NCBI GenBank assembly: GCA_963768775.1
Contig: CAVYIY010000006.1
Coordinates: 620,001-684,000, forward strand
Origin: FEN-33 sp963768775
GTDB lineage: Archaea > Thermoplasmatota > Thermoplasmata > Methanomassiliicoccales > UBA472
Direction: 5' to 3'
Length of the DNA: 64,000 nucleotides
Under the pieces are notes generated by a model. It searched no databases. It was not told where the DNA came from and was given only the letters and a program-made list of their open reading frames with translations. A program made the position numbers and the translations under genes. Of this stretch, positions 1-8,394 are shown piece after piece; position 1 is the stretch's first letter, and each line of letters starts with the position of its first letter.

Positions 1-123
1 GCCTCGCAACGAACTGTGGATGGTCGATACCGCAATGCCAGCAATCACCAGGATTATTCCAAGAATGCCCAATATCAACACATGCGTACTGATGCTTATT
101 CCAAATATCTTCATATCAGCCAT
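1..123 (-). CDS. Partial small membrane protein (5' end only)
   Basis: The first 41 codons of a gene run off the left edge. It starts at the ATG at 121-123, preceded by a GGGGG Shine-Dalgarno-like run about 7 nt upstream. The peptide has a short polar N-terminus and then a continuous hydrophobic stretch (roughly residues 14-34, rich in L, I, V and G), which reads as one transmembrane helix. No family is recognisable from this fragment. The ribosome-binding site and the clean hydrophobic segment are the only support. Confidence 0.5.
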   Translation of the reverse strand, partial: MADMKIFGISISTHVLILGILGIILVIAGIAVSTIHSSLRG

Positions 124-229
124 TTCAATTCCCCCAATTTCTCGAGTCGTTTCTTTTTTTCGTTTTTATTTTCCTCACTCCTCATTTCAATATGTTTGGA
201 ACGATATACCGACGCCACTAATACTTAAT

Positions 230-1090
230 CACTGGTCTTGACGCGACCTGAACGATTAAAAGGTTTTTCTTTACAAATATCCTAAAGGAAATTCAATATT
301 GGCCTTCAAAATCAATCAGTCATCATGATTTTCACTATCCGGTTTTCCTTCATAGAAATTTGAACGAGGAATGGACCTGCTACATAGGCGATCTAATGGA
401 TGATCAAAATTATGAATTGCCCATTGATTTTCTATATTGTTGAGAATGCCGAACCTCACAGCATCTCGATGACCCTTGACCTCTGCCAAAATGTGGCTAT
501 CATCTTCGATATCGAGGAACTAAGAGCTATATTATCAACATCATCTCGCTACATACCATGGAATCAGGCGTTCATCGGAAACACAGAATATTGGCACCTA
601 TCCATTTGGTAATACTCTCTTCCGCGGTCATCCTAGGTCTGGTAGTCTTTCTGCTCAAGTACTACCTCTAAAAAATAGGGTTGAACATCACCGCATCCCT
701 GGTGCAATTCTTAACATCCTCGACCCTAATCCAATCTGGGGCGTTGCAGGATGTCAATAAAAGCGGTATCTGAAGAACGGATATGGAGGTTGACAAAAGA
801 GGATTATAGACAAATAATCCGATTGTGGCCAATACAATCACTAGATTTCCCAATTATTCCAAAATGGGAAGATCTCGAACGTGCACCCCCGAAGGACTGG
901 AAGGATTTGATTTGCAACGTCAGGTTGTGTAATGAAAGAGCTAAGTGATTCTGCAAGGGAAGGGTTTATGCTCCTATCAATTCCTTTTGATTAAACCTGG
1001 CTTATTTATTAATGCATAAGCCTAGAATTAGGTCGTCAAGAACCTGGTTCTTTTTAATACTCCGCTGTCAACTCTGAGATTAGCTACGCT
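230..1090. other. Gene-poor AT-rich stretch
   Basis: About 860 bases of low-GC sequence with only short, overlapping open frames on both strands. None has a convincing ribosome-binding site, domain or composition. I see no RNA gene or repeat array here. Confidence 0.5.
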
Positions 1091-1093
1091 TCG

Positions 1094-1393
1094 TCACTTC
1101 TTCATCGTCTTCTCATAGACATCGAAGAACGACTTGAGTGTCGTGAGGGTAACATATGGCTGCGCTCGAAACCTCATGGCATCAACAATGGGACTGAGCA
1201 TTGCGTGTAGCTCTTCAGGAGATTCCGCATCGAGGATGAGGAACCCACCGCGCTCATCAGAGTAGATTCCGTGCTCCTTCACCTTCCCGGATTGCACGAG
1301 TTTGCTCAATTAGGCAAAGATCATCTTTTGCACTGGTACGGCCTCTAATGGACCGAAATTCTCCCTTGCCGTCAATTCCACATGAAACCTCAT
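1094..1393 (-). pseudogene. Muconolactone-isomerase-like small protein, interrupted by TAA
   Basis: Reading from the ATG at 1393 gives a 99-residue protein with a single in-frame TAA at 1310-1312 (codon 28). The sequence on both sides is coherent. The N-terminal part looks like a beta strand followed by a helix. The C-terminal part contains an acidic ESPEEL motif and a TLTTLKSF strand, resembling dimeric alpha-beta barrel proteins of the muconolactone isomerase/YCII type. A TTG just after the stop could restart translation and give 71 residues, but the first strand of the fold would then be missing. It is either a true pseudogene or a base-call error. The family call is by resemblance only. 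Confidence 0.5.
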
Positions 1394-1571
1394 AACGAGA
1401 ACCTCAAGAATGACTGAGAACCGCCTCCTGATTAAGATTGCTCTCCATCCAAGATGATAATGAAAAAGGGAAAGGTTTCAACTTCATCTCTCACCGCCCG
1501 AACCTCACAACATTCTGAAGAATCCCTGATTTCTGGTTACAAGACGTTATTTGTCGACAAAATGAGAGGGA

Positions 1572-1757
1572 CTATTTGATAATGGCTTGATTGCGGGTTG
1601 AAAGCGATCGGCAGTTGAGGCACGTCTCAGATCGTACTTTCGATCTATGGCAGGCTTTGCAAATATCATATTTCAGATCGATGCCCTTGAGCGTCGCAGC
1701 GAACCGCATCGCTCTTATGCTTTGTTCGGGTATGTCCGCATTGTTGTTAGTCATCAT
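1572..1757 (-). CDS. Small zinc-ribbon-like protein
   Basis: A 61-residue ORF with two CxxC knuckles (CKAC and CLNC) about 14 residues apart in a basic context, as in small archaeal zinc ribbons. The complementary-strand ORF over the same bases lacks any such motif. No strong Shine-Dalgarno is visible upstream. It lies between two interrupted genes on the same strand. Function unknown; possibly nucleic-acid binding. Confidence 0.45.
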   Translation of the reverse strand: MMTNNNADIPEQSIRAMRFAATLKGIDLKYDICKACHRSKVRSETCLNCRSLSTRNQAIIK

Positions 1758-2023
1758 CGGACTGTATAAGGGAACGTTTCACTACTTAACGAACGATATC
1801 AGGCCAAACAGTGACATCACGCAGCTGCGCAAAGCGACCCACGGACCCGAACTTCATCGCATGATAAAGAAAAGATAAGAAAAGTCCAGTGGTTTGGCGG
1901 AAGGAGCGAGCTTTCTAAAGCAGCTCTTCTGGCCATCGTTCTTTATCCTGCATATTTCGGCAGAAAAAGTCTGTATACTGATTAGTGATCACAGTTGGCG
2001 TCTTGTCGAAGCTTTCTTTCCCC

Positions 2024-2350
2024 CTAATCGAAGAATCCGACCCTGATCATTACCTCATGGGCAATTGCATTGCTTGGCCCATCGCCCCTGGCGACATTAA
2101 CAGAAATGCCCTCCCCCACCGCATTCGCTATCTGAGCCACACCTTTGTTTGTGAATCCCGGGCATAAGATGAACGATTGCACGCCATCTCTCTCAACCAG
2201 CTCTTTGCAGATCGCTAAGGCCTCTTACTCGTCCTTGACGAGAATGCTCCTCAACTCATAGCGTGATGTTCTGATCAGGCTCATATACTTTGACGCATCC
2301 GCATCAGGTGCAATTGCAATCAAAGCTGTTCTGAATCGTTCCTCGGCCAT
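2024..2350 (-). pseudogene. DUF6506-like protein, interrupted by TAA
   Basis: A 108-codon reading frame from the ATG at 2350 to the TAG at 2024-2026, broken by an in-frame TAA at 2225-2227 (codon 42). The sequence is otherwise coherent. An N-terminal IAIAPDADASKY strand is followed by an ELVERDGVQSFILCPGFTNKG segment typical of small DUF6506-family proteins, which have an APEAD-like start and a C-x-GF-x-x-KG core. One base change of AAA or GAA to TAA explains the stop. Family assignment is from memory of the motif; function unknown. Confidence 0.55.
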
Positions 2351-2432
2351 ATTGATCAAACCGAACCTAAGTGTATGCTATCTTGATCGCCTCGAACGGT
2401 CACTCACGAGCTTGAATCACTATCGATCGGGA

Positions 2433-2591
2433 TCATGGCACGAAGAGCAGGATCAAGAAGAATACCTGCAGAATCAAAATGGCTTCGACCATCGTGTACA
2501 TTCTTCGAATCTTGCGCTCCATCTCATCCATCTGATAGCTCGATGAACCTGCCGACAATGGCATGCTTGTCTGCCCCATTTCTGGACACAT
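2433..2591 (-). CDS. Small C-terminally anchored membrane protein
   Basis: The last 52 codons of a longer open frame, starting at the ATG at 2591, read as a plausible small protein. A polar, Ser-rich N-terminus is followed by a charged amphipathic helix (about residues 18-30) and a C-terminal hydrophobic helix of about 18 residues rich in L, I, F and V. The upstream part of the open frame has no such structure and is probably non-coding. An AGGAG lies about 16 nt before this ATG. Unknown function. It is divergent from the ABC transporter operon. Confidence 0.4.
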   Translation of the reverse strand: MCPEMGQTSMPLSAGSSSYQMDEMERKIRRMYTMVEAILILQVFFLILLFVP

Positions 2592-2873
2592 GACGCGGTT
2601 CTTGGAGTCTCCTAGGTTTAAGTATTGCCACCAGAATTCTTCCGGATACCTCCAAAAGGCCGCCTTATCAGCGGAATCCAGAGAAAGCCAAGATGTGATA
2701 GGATTCATCGCAAGATGAGGCGAAGGGCATTCTGTTTTAATCATGGCAATAGATAATAATCTGTGTTGGCCAAGAATGCCTATAGCAGAAGGACCGGCCA
2801 TCGAGAGTGGCTTTTTATCCTTAACCCTCTGATAGTCGTATCTGAGAATACTGGTTGAGGCACGAACAGGAAA

Positions 2874-3860
2874 GTGGTCCACGTGAACGGCGACGTGATT
2901 GTGAATGTTCAGAATCTAGGGAAGAACTATGGCGAATTCACTGCCGTCGATAAACTCAGTTTCTCAATTGAAGAGGGAGAGGTCTTTGGCCTCCTTGGCC
3001 CAAATGGAGCCGGGAAGACGACCACGTTGCACATGCTCGCGACGATTTTGAGGCCCACGAGCGGCACTGCTACAATCAATGGATACGATATCGTGCGTCA
3101 GCCAGCCAAGGTGAGGAAGAGCATCGGAATGGTTTTCCAGGAACCGAGTTCCGATGATCTCTTAACTGGGGCTGAAAATCTAATGATGCACGCTATGCTA
3201 TATGGGGTTCCTTCTCCACTCCGCGAAGAGAGGGCGAAGGAGGTCCTGGAACTGGTCGACCTCTCCGATCGGAAAGACGGATTGGTTAAGCATTATTCGG
3301 GGGGGATGAGACGTCGTCTGGAGATTGCCCGAGGCTTGCTGCATAATCCGAAGATCCTGTTTCTGGACGAGCCGACCCTAGGACTTGATCCCCAGACCCG
3401 GGAGCACATTTGGCAATACGTCGAGCGACTAGTTGCGGAAAAGAAGATCTCGATCATCATCACAACTCATTACATGGACGAGGCCGACCGGCTTTGCGAC
3501 CGGATCGCCATTGTGGATCACGGCAAGATAGTCGTCGACAATTCCCCCGAGGTATTGAAGCGAGCCCTCGGAGGGGATATGGTTCGCTTGACCATGAGCG
3601 ATCCTCGGCTGGAGGCAATCCGCGAGATGCCTTTCGTCAAGAAGGTCGAAGTCCGCGATCGGACGGTCCTGCTCACCGTGGAGGACGCAGGCTCTCACGC
3701 CCAGGAGATCCTGGCGGTCATCGGGAAAGTTGACAGCGTGGAGCTCCGCCCGCCAACGCTGAACGATGTTTTCCTGCAATATACTGGCCGTGAGTACAGG
3801 GAGCAGGGGGAAGAAGGCGGATATTGGCAGAGGATAATGACGGCGGAGGCGAGGCGATGA
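2874..3860 (+). CDS. ABC transporter ATP-binding protein (DrrA/CcmA type)
   Basis: ATPase subunit of a two-gene ABC-2 exporter. Walker A GPNGAGKTT is at about residues 41-49, the Q-loop is in VFQEPSSDD, the signature is YSGGMRRRLEIARG, and Walker B is ILFLDEPTLGLDP followed by a switch His in ITTHYMDEADR. A C-terminal extension of about 90 residues after the ATPase core is usual for the DrrA subfamily. The start is uncertain: GTG at 2874 or GTG at 2883; no ATG is available. The stop codon overlaps the ATG of the permease gene (ATGA), so the two are co-translated. Substrate unknown. Confidence 0.93.
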   Translation: MVHVNGDVIVNVQNLGKNYGEFTAVDKLSFSIEEGEVFGLLGPNGAGKTTTLHMLATILRPTSGTATINGYDIVRQPAKVRKSIGMVFQEPSSDDLLTGAENLMMHAMLYGVPSPLREERAKEVLELVDLSDRKDGLVKHYSGGMRRRLEIARGLLHNPKILFLDEPTLGLDPQTREHIWQYVERLVAEKKISIIITTHYMDEADRLCDRIAIVDHGKIVVDNSPEVLKRALGGDMVRLTMSDPRLEAIREMPFVKKVEVRDRTVLLTVEDAGSHAQEILAVIGKVDSVELRPPTLNDVFLQYTGREYREQGEEGGYWQRIMTAEARR

Positions 3861-4603
3861 GCGAACTCTCAGGCCTCTATGCCCTCTGGCTCAGGGAGTT
3901 CAAGGTCTACCTGCGGGAGCGCTCTCGGATAGTGTCCGCAGTGATCAGCCCGCTTCTCTGGCTTTTCGTCTTCGGTGCAGGACTTGGCTCCCAGGTCAGC
4001 CTGGCCAACGTCAACTACCAGGCCTACATCTACCCAGGGGTGATAGTGATGACCATGATCTTCTCCTCGATATTCTATGGGGCGAACGTCATCTGGGACA
4101 AGCGGCTCGACTTCCTGAAGGAGGTGCTGGTGGCTCCAATCAACCGCAGTACGGCCTTCTTCGGGAAGGTGCTAGGGGGGGCGACCGACAGCGTCATCCA
4201 GGCGACCATCATCATGTTTCTGGCCCCTCTCGTCGGCGTGCCCTTCGGCATTGGCTTCTTGATCGCCTACCTTTTCATCTTCATAACCCTGATCGGTCTG
4301 GTGGGTGTCGGACTGATCATCGGCGCCTGGATGGAATCCCCGGAGGGTTTCTCCCTCTTGGGCGGCTTTGTGACCTTTCCACTGTTCTTCTTGTCTGGGG
4401 CGCTGTTCCCCATAGACAACCTGCCCAGTTGGTTGGCGGCCATTACGATCGCAAACCCGGTGACCTATGGAGTGGACGCCATACGAGGATTGATGCTCGG
4501 AACCTATCATTTCGGACTGGTCGTCGACTTTGTCGTTCTGACGGTCTTCGCAGTGGCCATGATGGCTTTGGGTACTTACTCCTTCAAGAGAATGAAACTG
4601 TAG
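3857..4603 (+). CDS. ABC-2 type transporter permease
   Basis: A 248-residue integral membrane partner of the preceding ATPase. I chose the ATG at 3857, which overlaps the upstream stop as ATGA and has GGAGGCGAGGCG just before it, over the longer upstream frame. The protein has a short cytoplasmic amphipathic start, about six hydrophobic segments, and the ABC-2 signature region near SGALFPIDNLPSWL between TM5 and TM6. Family members export drugs, lipids or polysaccharides. The substrate cannot be read from the sequence. Confidence 0.92.
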   Translation: MSELSGLYALWLREFKVYLRERSRIVSAVISPLLWLFVFGAGLGSQVSLANVNYQAYIYPGVIVMTMIFSSIFYGANVIWDKRLDFLKEVLVAPINRSTAFFGKVLGGATDSVIQATIIMFLAPLVGVPFGIGFLIAYLFIFITLIGLVGVGLIIGAWMESPEGFSLLGGFVTFPLFFLSGALFPIDNLPSWLAAITIANPVTYGVDAIRGLMLGTYHFGLVVDFVVLTVFAVAMMALGTYSFKRMKL

Positions 4604-4834
4604 AGCCCGGCAAGATGCGTTGACAACTCCATGTTCACCTTAGGAATAATGTGCCGGACGTAATTCCCCCATTCAAGGCCAAGGCGCACATCGCATGACT
4701 CTCTCTTTTCCAGCTGATCATGTGGTTTGCAGACGATTTTCGAGAAGATCATAAAGAATCCAGAATCATGTGATCTGAATCATCCCGCGGACATGTCTCG
4801 ACCTCTTGATTGGAGGCTTATCCTCGGTGCTTCC

Positions 4835-5344
4835 TCATTCGAGCCAGGGGATCCGCTTCACCAATATGGCTTCGCTCCATAGCTCACCCAAACCGTACAT
4901 CCTTCCAGCCTTGAGCCAGAAAAGCACCCAGAGCAAGAATATGTATACGATGTGCTCGTCGATCAGCGGATTCTGCACCGGCGGGAGATTAGTGGACCAG
5001 AGCAACAGGAGGAGCAGCGTCCCTCCATAAGTCGCCAGTCTCATGCCGATCCCGAGAATCAGGGCAATGCCCAGTGCCAGGAGGGCGAGCATGAACAGAA
5101 CATCTACAACTTGGTTGCCAGCGATGCTGCTGTAGAGACCTGAGAGAATTCCGCTGGTTCCGAACTTGAGGTATCCTGCGGTCGGGGAACCTCCATTCAG
5201 CCAGGAGGATGCTGCGGGCGTGGAAAAGCCGAGTCCGAAGAGCTTGTCGAGGAAGGCCCATAGGAATAGCCAGCCTAAAAGGATCCTTGACGCGCCCAAG
5301 ACCATCCTGACCCGTCCGGTAGTAGCGTCCCCGTTCGCATTCAT
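4835..5344 (-). CDS. DoxX/DoxD-family membrane protein
   Basis: A four-helix membrane protein of about 169 residues. The first TM segment contains ILLGWLFLWAFLDKLFGLGF, the classical DoxX opening with a conserved F-L-x-K-L pattern. Two hydrophobic central helices follow, then a last one near HIVYIFLLWVLFWLK. DoxX proteins are linked to quinone-associated or thiosulfate redox systems and to detoxification; nothing nearby specifies which. The start used is the ATG at 5344. An upstream ATG at 5368 would add eight residues. Confidence 0.8.
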   Translation of the reverse strand: MNANGDATTGRVRMVLGASRILLGWLFLWAFLDKLFGLGFSTPAASSWLNGGSPTAGYLKFGTSGILSGLYSSIAGNQVVDVLFMLALLALGIALILGIGMRLATYGGTLLLLLLWSTNLPPVQNPLIDEHIVYIFLLWVLFWLKAGRMYGLGELWSEAILVKRIPWLE

Positions 5345-5483
5345 AAAGAGTCTGTTGCAGCCGCTCATACTTAATTTCGACGCCTACTAGCTCATCCCTC
5401 GACGGAATCATATTGCTTCGCCAATCATTTGAAAATGGGGATTGCAAGCCCGATCCAAAGAATGAAAAGTGTTTGCAATTGAA

Positions 5484-6698
5484 TCAACATGCCAGCAATC
5501 TCTTGACCGAGTCCATGCTCGCCTTGCTCTTCAAGATCTCGCCCGAGTTCTTGATCACCGTGTCCGGGTCCTTCAGCAGGTTGCCGGTGCAGATGCAGAC
5601 TACGCGCTCGTCCGCCGAGATCTCCCCGCTCTGGCGCAGCTTGATGACCCCGGCGATCGACGCCGCGGACGCCGGCTCGACACCAACGCCCTCGGTGCGC
5701 CCGAGCAGCTTCTGCCCAGCGATGATCTCTTCATCGGTCACGTCGACCGCGAGCCCGTCGGTATCGTAGATCGCCTTGAGCGCCTTCCTGCCGCTAGCGG
5801 GATTACCGATGCGTATGGCAGTGGCCACGGTCTCCGGGTGCTCCACCGGCTGGAAGTCGCGCTTCCCCTCCTCGAACGCTCTGGAGATCGGATTGGAGCC
5901 CGATGCCTGCACCCCGATCAGCCGGGGCATCTTGTCGATCCAGCCCAAGTCGCGGAACTCGGTGAGCGCCTTGTACACGGCCCAGATGTTGGCGGCATTC
6001 CCAACTGGCAGCACGATCCGATCGGGCACTTCCAGATCCAGTTGGTCCAGGATCTCGAACGCCACGGTCTTCTGCCCCTCGGGGCGGAAGGGATTGATCG
6101 AGTTGAGCAGGTAGAGGTGCCCTTCCTTAGCCAATTGCCTCACGATGTCGAGCGCCTCGTCGAAGTTGCCGTCGATGGAGATGACCTTCGCTCCGTAGAA
6201 CATGGCCTGGGCCAACTTCCCCAGGGCCACCTTGCCAGATGGCAGTAGAACGACGCAGCCCAGCCCGGCCTTGGCGGCATAGGCGGCCAGCGAGGCGGAG
6301 GTGTTGCCGGTAGAGGCGCATCCTACTACCTTGCAGCCTAGCTCGACTGCTCTTGAGACGCCGACCGTCATCCCCCGGTCCTTGAATGAGCCGGTCGGAT
6401 TAGCGCCTTCGTACTTGACCCTCAGGTCTTTCATCCCCAGCTTCTCGCCCAGTCCCTTGCATCGGTAGAGCGGCGTTCCGCCTTCGAGCAGGCTCACCGC
6501 CTTCATCTTGTCCACCGGCAGGAACGGGGCGTAGCGCCACACCCCCATTGGTGCTTTCCGCAGGTCTCGGAGCTTCTTCCCCTTTAGCGGCGAGAGGTCC
6601 ATCTCCACGGTCAGCAGCCCGCCGCAGGTCGGACAGCTATCCAGAAGCCCGTCGGTTATCTCTCTCCCGCAATCGAAGCATTTAACGAGATATGGCAT
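5484..6698 (-). CDS. thrC: Threonine synthase
   Basis: 404 residues. It converts O-phosphohomoserine to threonine with PLP. The N-terminus carries a small zinc-ribbon-like CFDCG...CPTCGG element typical of archaeal ThrC. The PLP lysine lies in PTGSFKDRG and the phosphate-binding loop in STGNTSAS. The start is the ATG at 6698, with a strong AGGAGGG seven bases upstream, which decides against the longer open frame. It begins one base after the thrB stop, so the two steps from homoserine to threonine are encoded together. Confidence 0.95.
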   Translation of the reverse strand: MPYLVKCFDCGREITDGLLDSCPTCGGLLTVEMDLSPLKGKKLRDLRKAPMGVWRYAPFLPVDKMKAVSLLEGGTPLYRCKGLGEKLGMKDLRVKYEGANPTGSFKDRGMTVGVSRAVELGCKVVGCASTGNTSASLAAYAAKAGLGCVVLLPSGKVALGKLAQAMFYGAKVISIDGNFDEALDIVRQLAKEGHLYLLNSINPFRPEGQKTVAFEILDQLDLEVPDRIVLPVGNAANIWAVYKALTEFRDLGWIDKMPRLIGVQASGSNPISRAFEEGKRDFQPVEHPETVATAIRIGNPASGRKALKAIYDTDGLAVDVTDEEIIAGQKLLGRTEGVGVEPASAASIAGVIKLRQSGEISADERVVCICTGNLLKDPDTVIKNSGEILKSKASMDSVKRLLAC

Positions 6699-6699
6699 C

Positions 6700-7635
6700 T
6701 CAGACCCTCCTGCAACCCTTGCCCCAGCCATCTACCCAGATGTCGACCTTCACCCCTTTCGATTCGAAGACCCGACGAACAGCCTCTCCAATCGCCTTCC
6801 CGTCCGCGAGAGAAAGGTCGAAGAACGATGCCACGCAAGGCCCGGACCCTCCGAGGAAAGAAGCCACCGCGCCTGCCTTCATCGCCGCCTCCTCCGCCTC
6901 CTTGAGGTGAGGCACCAGCGGCGCCCTGACCGGTTCGATGATGACATCGGAAACGCTCCGCCCGATGAGCGGGACGTCTCCCAGGCTCATGCCCACGGCA
7001 AGCGACGACGCGTGGCCGACGGTATGCACCAGCTTCCTCATCTCCACCTTCTTCGGCAATATTCCCCTTGCCTCCTTGGTGGACACCATCATGTCCGGCA
7101 GAGCGGCGACGATGCCGAGGTTGGCCGGAGGGTCGACGTGGACCACGTCCAACGGATCGTAGGAGCGGATTATGGTGAAACCGCCGAATAGAGATGGAGC
7201 CACGTTGTCGGCATGCAGCGTTCCAGAGGAGGCCTGCTCCCCTATGGCTGCGCACACGACCAAATCGCTCAGCGACAGCGGCGAATCCAGCATCAGATTG
7301 GCGGCGAACGCTCCCCCGGCAGCGGACGCACCGGAGGACCCCATGCCGCTGCACGGGCGCACACCCTTCTTGATGCTGAGCTCGAGGCCGAAATCAGACT
7401 TCGCCTTCTTCAGCACATCCAGGGCGGCGACGGAGGCGGTGTTCCGCTTCGCTTCCACGGTCACCCGATTCGCCCCGACGCCGGTCACCTCCGCTATGGT
7501 GACCCCGGTTCCGCTGACCCGCTTGGCCCTGATGACGTCATAAGGTTCCCTGAGAGCGATCCCGAACACATCGAACCCCGGACCGAGGTTGGCGATGGTG
7601 GCCGGGGCGATGACTTCCACCCTGTCCGCTGACAT
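6700..7635 (-). CDS. thrB: Homoserine kinase (GHMP family)
   Basis: 311 residues. It phosphorylates homoserine for threonine synthesis. GHMP motif 1 is near IANLGPGFDVFG, and the ATP-binding motif 2 is CSGMGSSGASAAGG. A C-terminal glycine motif FLGGSGPCVAS matches GHMP motif 3. I start it at the ATG at 7635, which has GGTG seven bases upstream. An upstream ATG at 7647 and a longer frame to 7755 are possible but lack conservation. It is first in the thrB-thrC pair and diverges from the KEOPS gene. Confidence 0.93.
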   Translation of the reverse strand: MSADRVEVIAPATIANLGPGFDVFGIALREPYDVIRAKRVSGTGVTIAEVTGVGANRVTVEAKRNTASVAALDVLKKAKSDFGLELSIKKGVRPCSGMGSSGASAAGGAFAANLMLDSPLSLSDLVVCAAIGEQASSGTLHADNVAPSLFGGFTIIRSYDPLDVVHVDPPANLGIVAALPDMMVSTKEARGILPKKVEMRKLVHTVGHASSLAVGMSLGDVPLIGRSVSDVIIEPVRAPLVPHLKEAEEAAMKAGAVASFLGGSGPCVASFFDLSLADGKAIGEAVRRVFESKGVKVDIWVDGWGKGCRRV

Positions 7636-7756
7636 TTGCCGCACCATCGAGATATTATAGTGACTGGCCAGCTTACCACGATGGTCTTTGATAAACCTTT
7701 CGTGCCTTCCGGCGGGAGAAGACATTCCGTTCGCCCCGGGGGTGGAGGCGGGCAAC

Positions 7757-7765
7757 TAATAAATA
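7757..7765 (+). promoter_or_regulatory. TATA box for the Cgi121 gene
   Basis: The AT-rich TAATAAATA element stands out in a GC-rich context 25-33 bases before the ATG at 7790, the spacing expected for a short-leader or leaderless archaeal transcript. Confidence 0.5.
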
Positions 7766-7789
7766 TCGCGAGGTGCTTCGAAGGCCAGC

Positions 7790-8278
7790 ATGTCCGATTA
7801 CCAGATCGTCGGGGCGAGGGGGCTCATCGCGGACCCGCGGAGGGCAGTGGAGCGCTTGCGGCTCCTAGCGGAAGGCTCGGCCCTGGCCTTGGACGCCGAC
7901 CTAGTCTGCGGCGCGGAGCACCTGCAGAGCGCGGTGGAGCATGCCCTCCGGTCCTTCGACCAGCTGATCAACGCCTGCAACAACATCACCATGGAATGCC
8001 TCCTCTATGCCTCGGGCGAAAGGCAGATCTCCAAGGCGCAGGAGAAGATGGGGCTGAAACCGGGGAGCGAACGGGTGGCATTAGTTCTCTTCGGCTTGGC
8101 GGTGGAGGACGCCCTGGGCGCGCTCGATCTGGTGCGCGACGATTCCGTGCTCGAAGCCTCGGTGGAAAAGGCCCTGCGCTTCGGCGTTGAGCGCAAGGAG
8201 ATCGAAGCCCTCGGCCCCGAGAGGGCCAGCGATTTGGTCCTGGAGCGGGTTGCCTTCGTCGACATTCTCAAGAGATGA
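7790..8278 (+). CDS. cgi121: KEOPS complex subunit Cgi121
   Basis: 162 residues. Cgi121 is the small KEOPS subunit that binds Bud32 and the tRNA 3' end during N6-threonylcarbamoyladenosine (t6A37) formation. The key feature is the LLYASGERQISKAQEKMGLK segment followed by a hydrophobic strand, matching the Cgi121 core in which an S/G-x-R-Q-I-x-x-A motif precedes a helix and a VALVLFG strand. Its usual partners (Kae1-Bud32, Pcc1) are not in this window. A TATA-like element sits 25-33 bases upstream. It is followed after 116 bases by the giant repeat protein on the same strand. Confidence 0.85.
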   Translation: MSDYQIVGARGLIADPRRAVERLRLLAEGSALALDADLVCGAEHLQSAVEHALRSFDQLINACNNITMECLLYASGERQISKAQEKMGLKPGSERVALVLFGLAVEDALGALDLVRDDSVLEASVEKALRFGVERKEIEALGPERASDLVLERVAFVDILKR

Positions 8279-8394
8279 GTCAGCCCCAGAAAGGATAACT
8301 GGTGCGTAAGCTATATGCTCTACATGCCATATAATCTCAGTTCCGCAGTACGTCTGGAACTGAACATGGGAGCGACCGATCGAGGCGAGAGCGA

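Noticed and set aside
751..948. 65-residue plus-strand ORF
   Set aside because: No clear ribosome-binding site, no motif, and it lies in a stretch where all frames look equally random.
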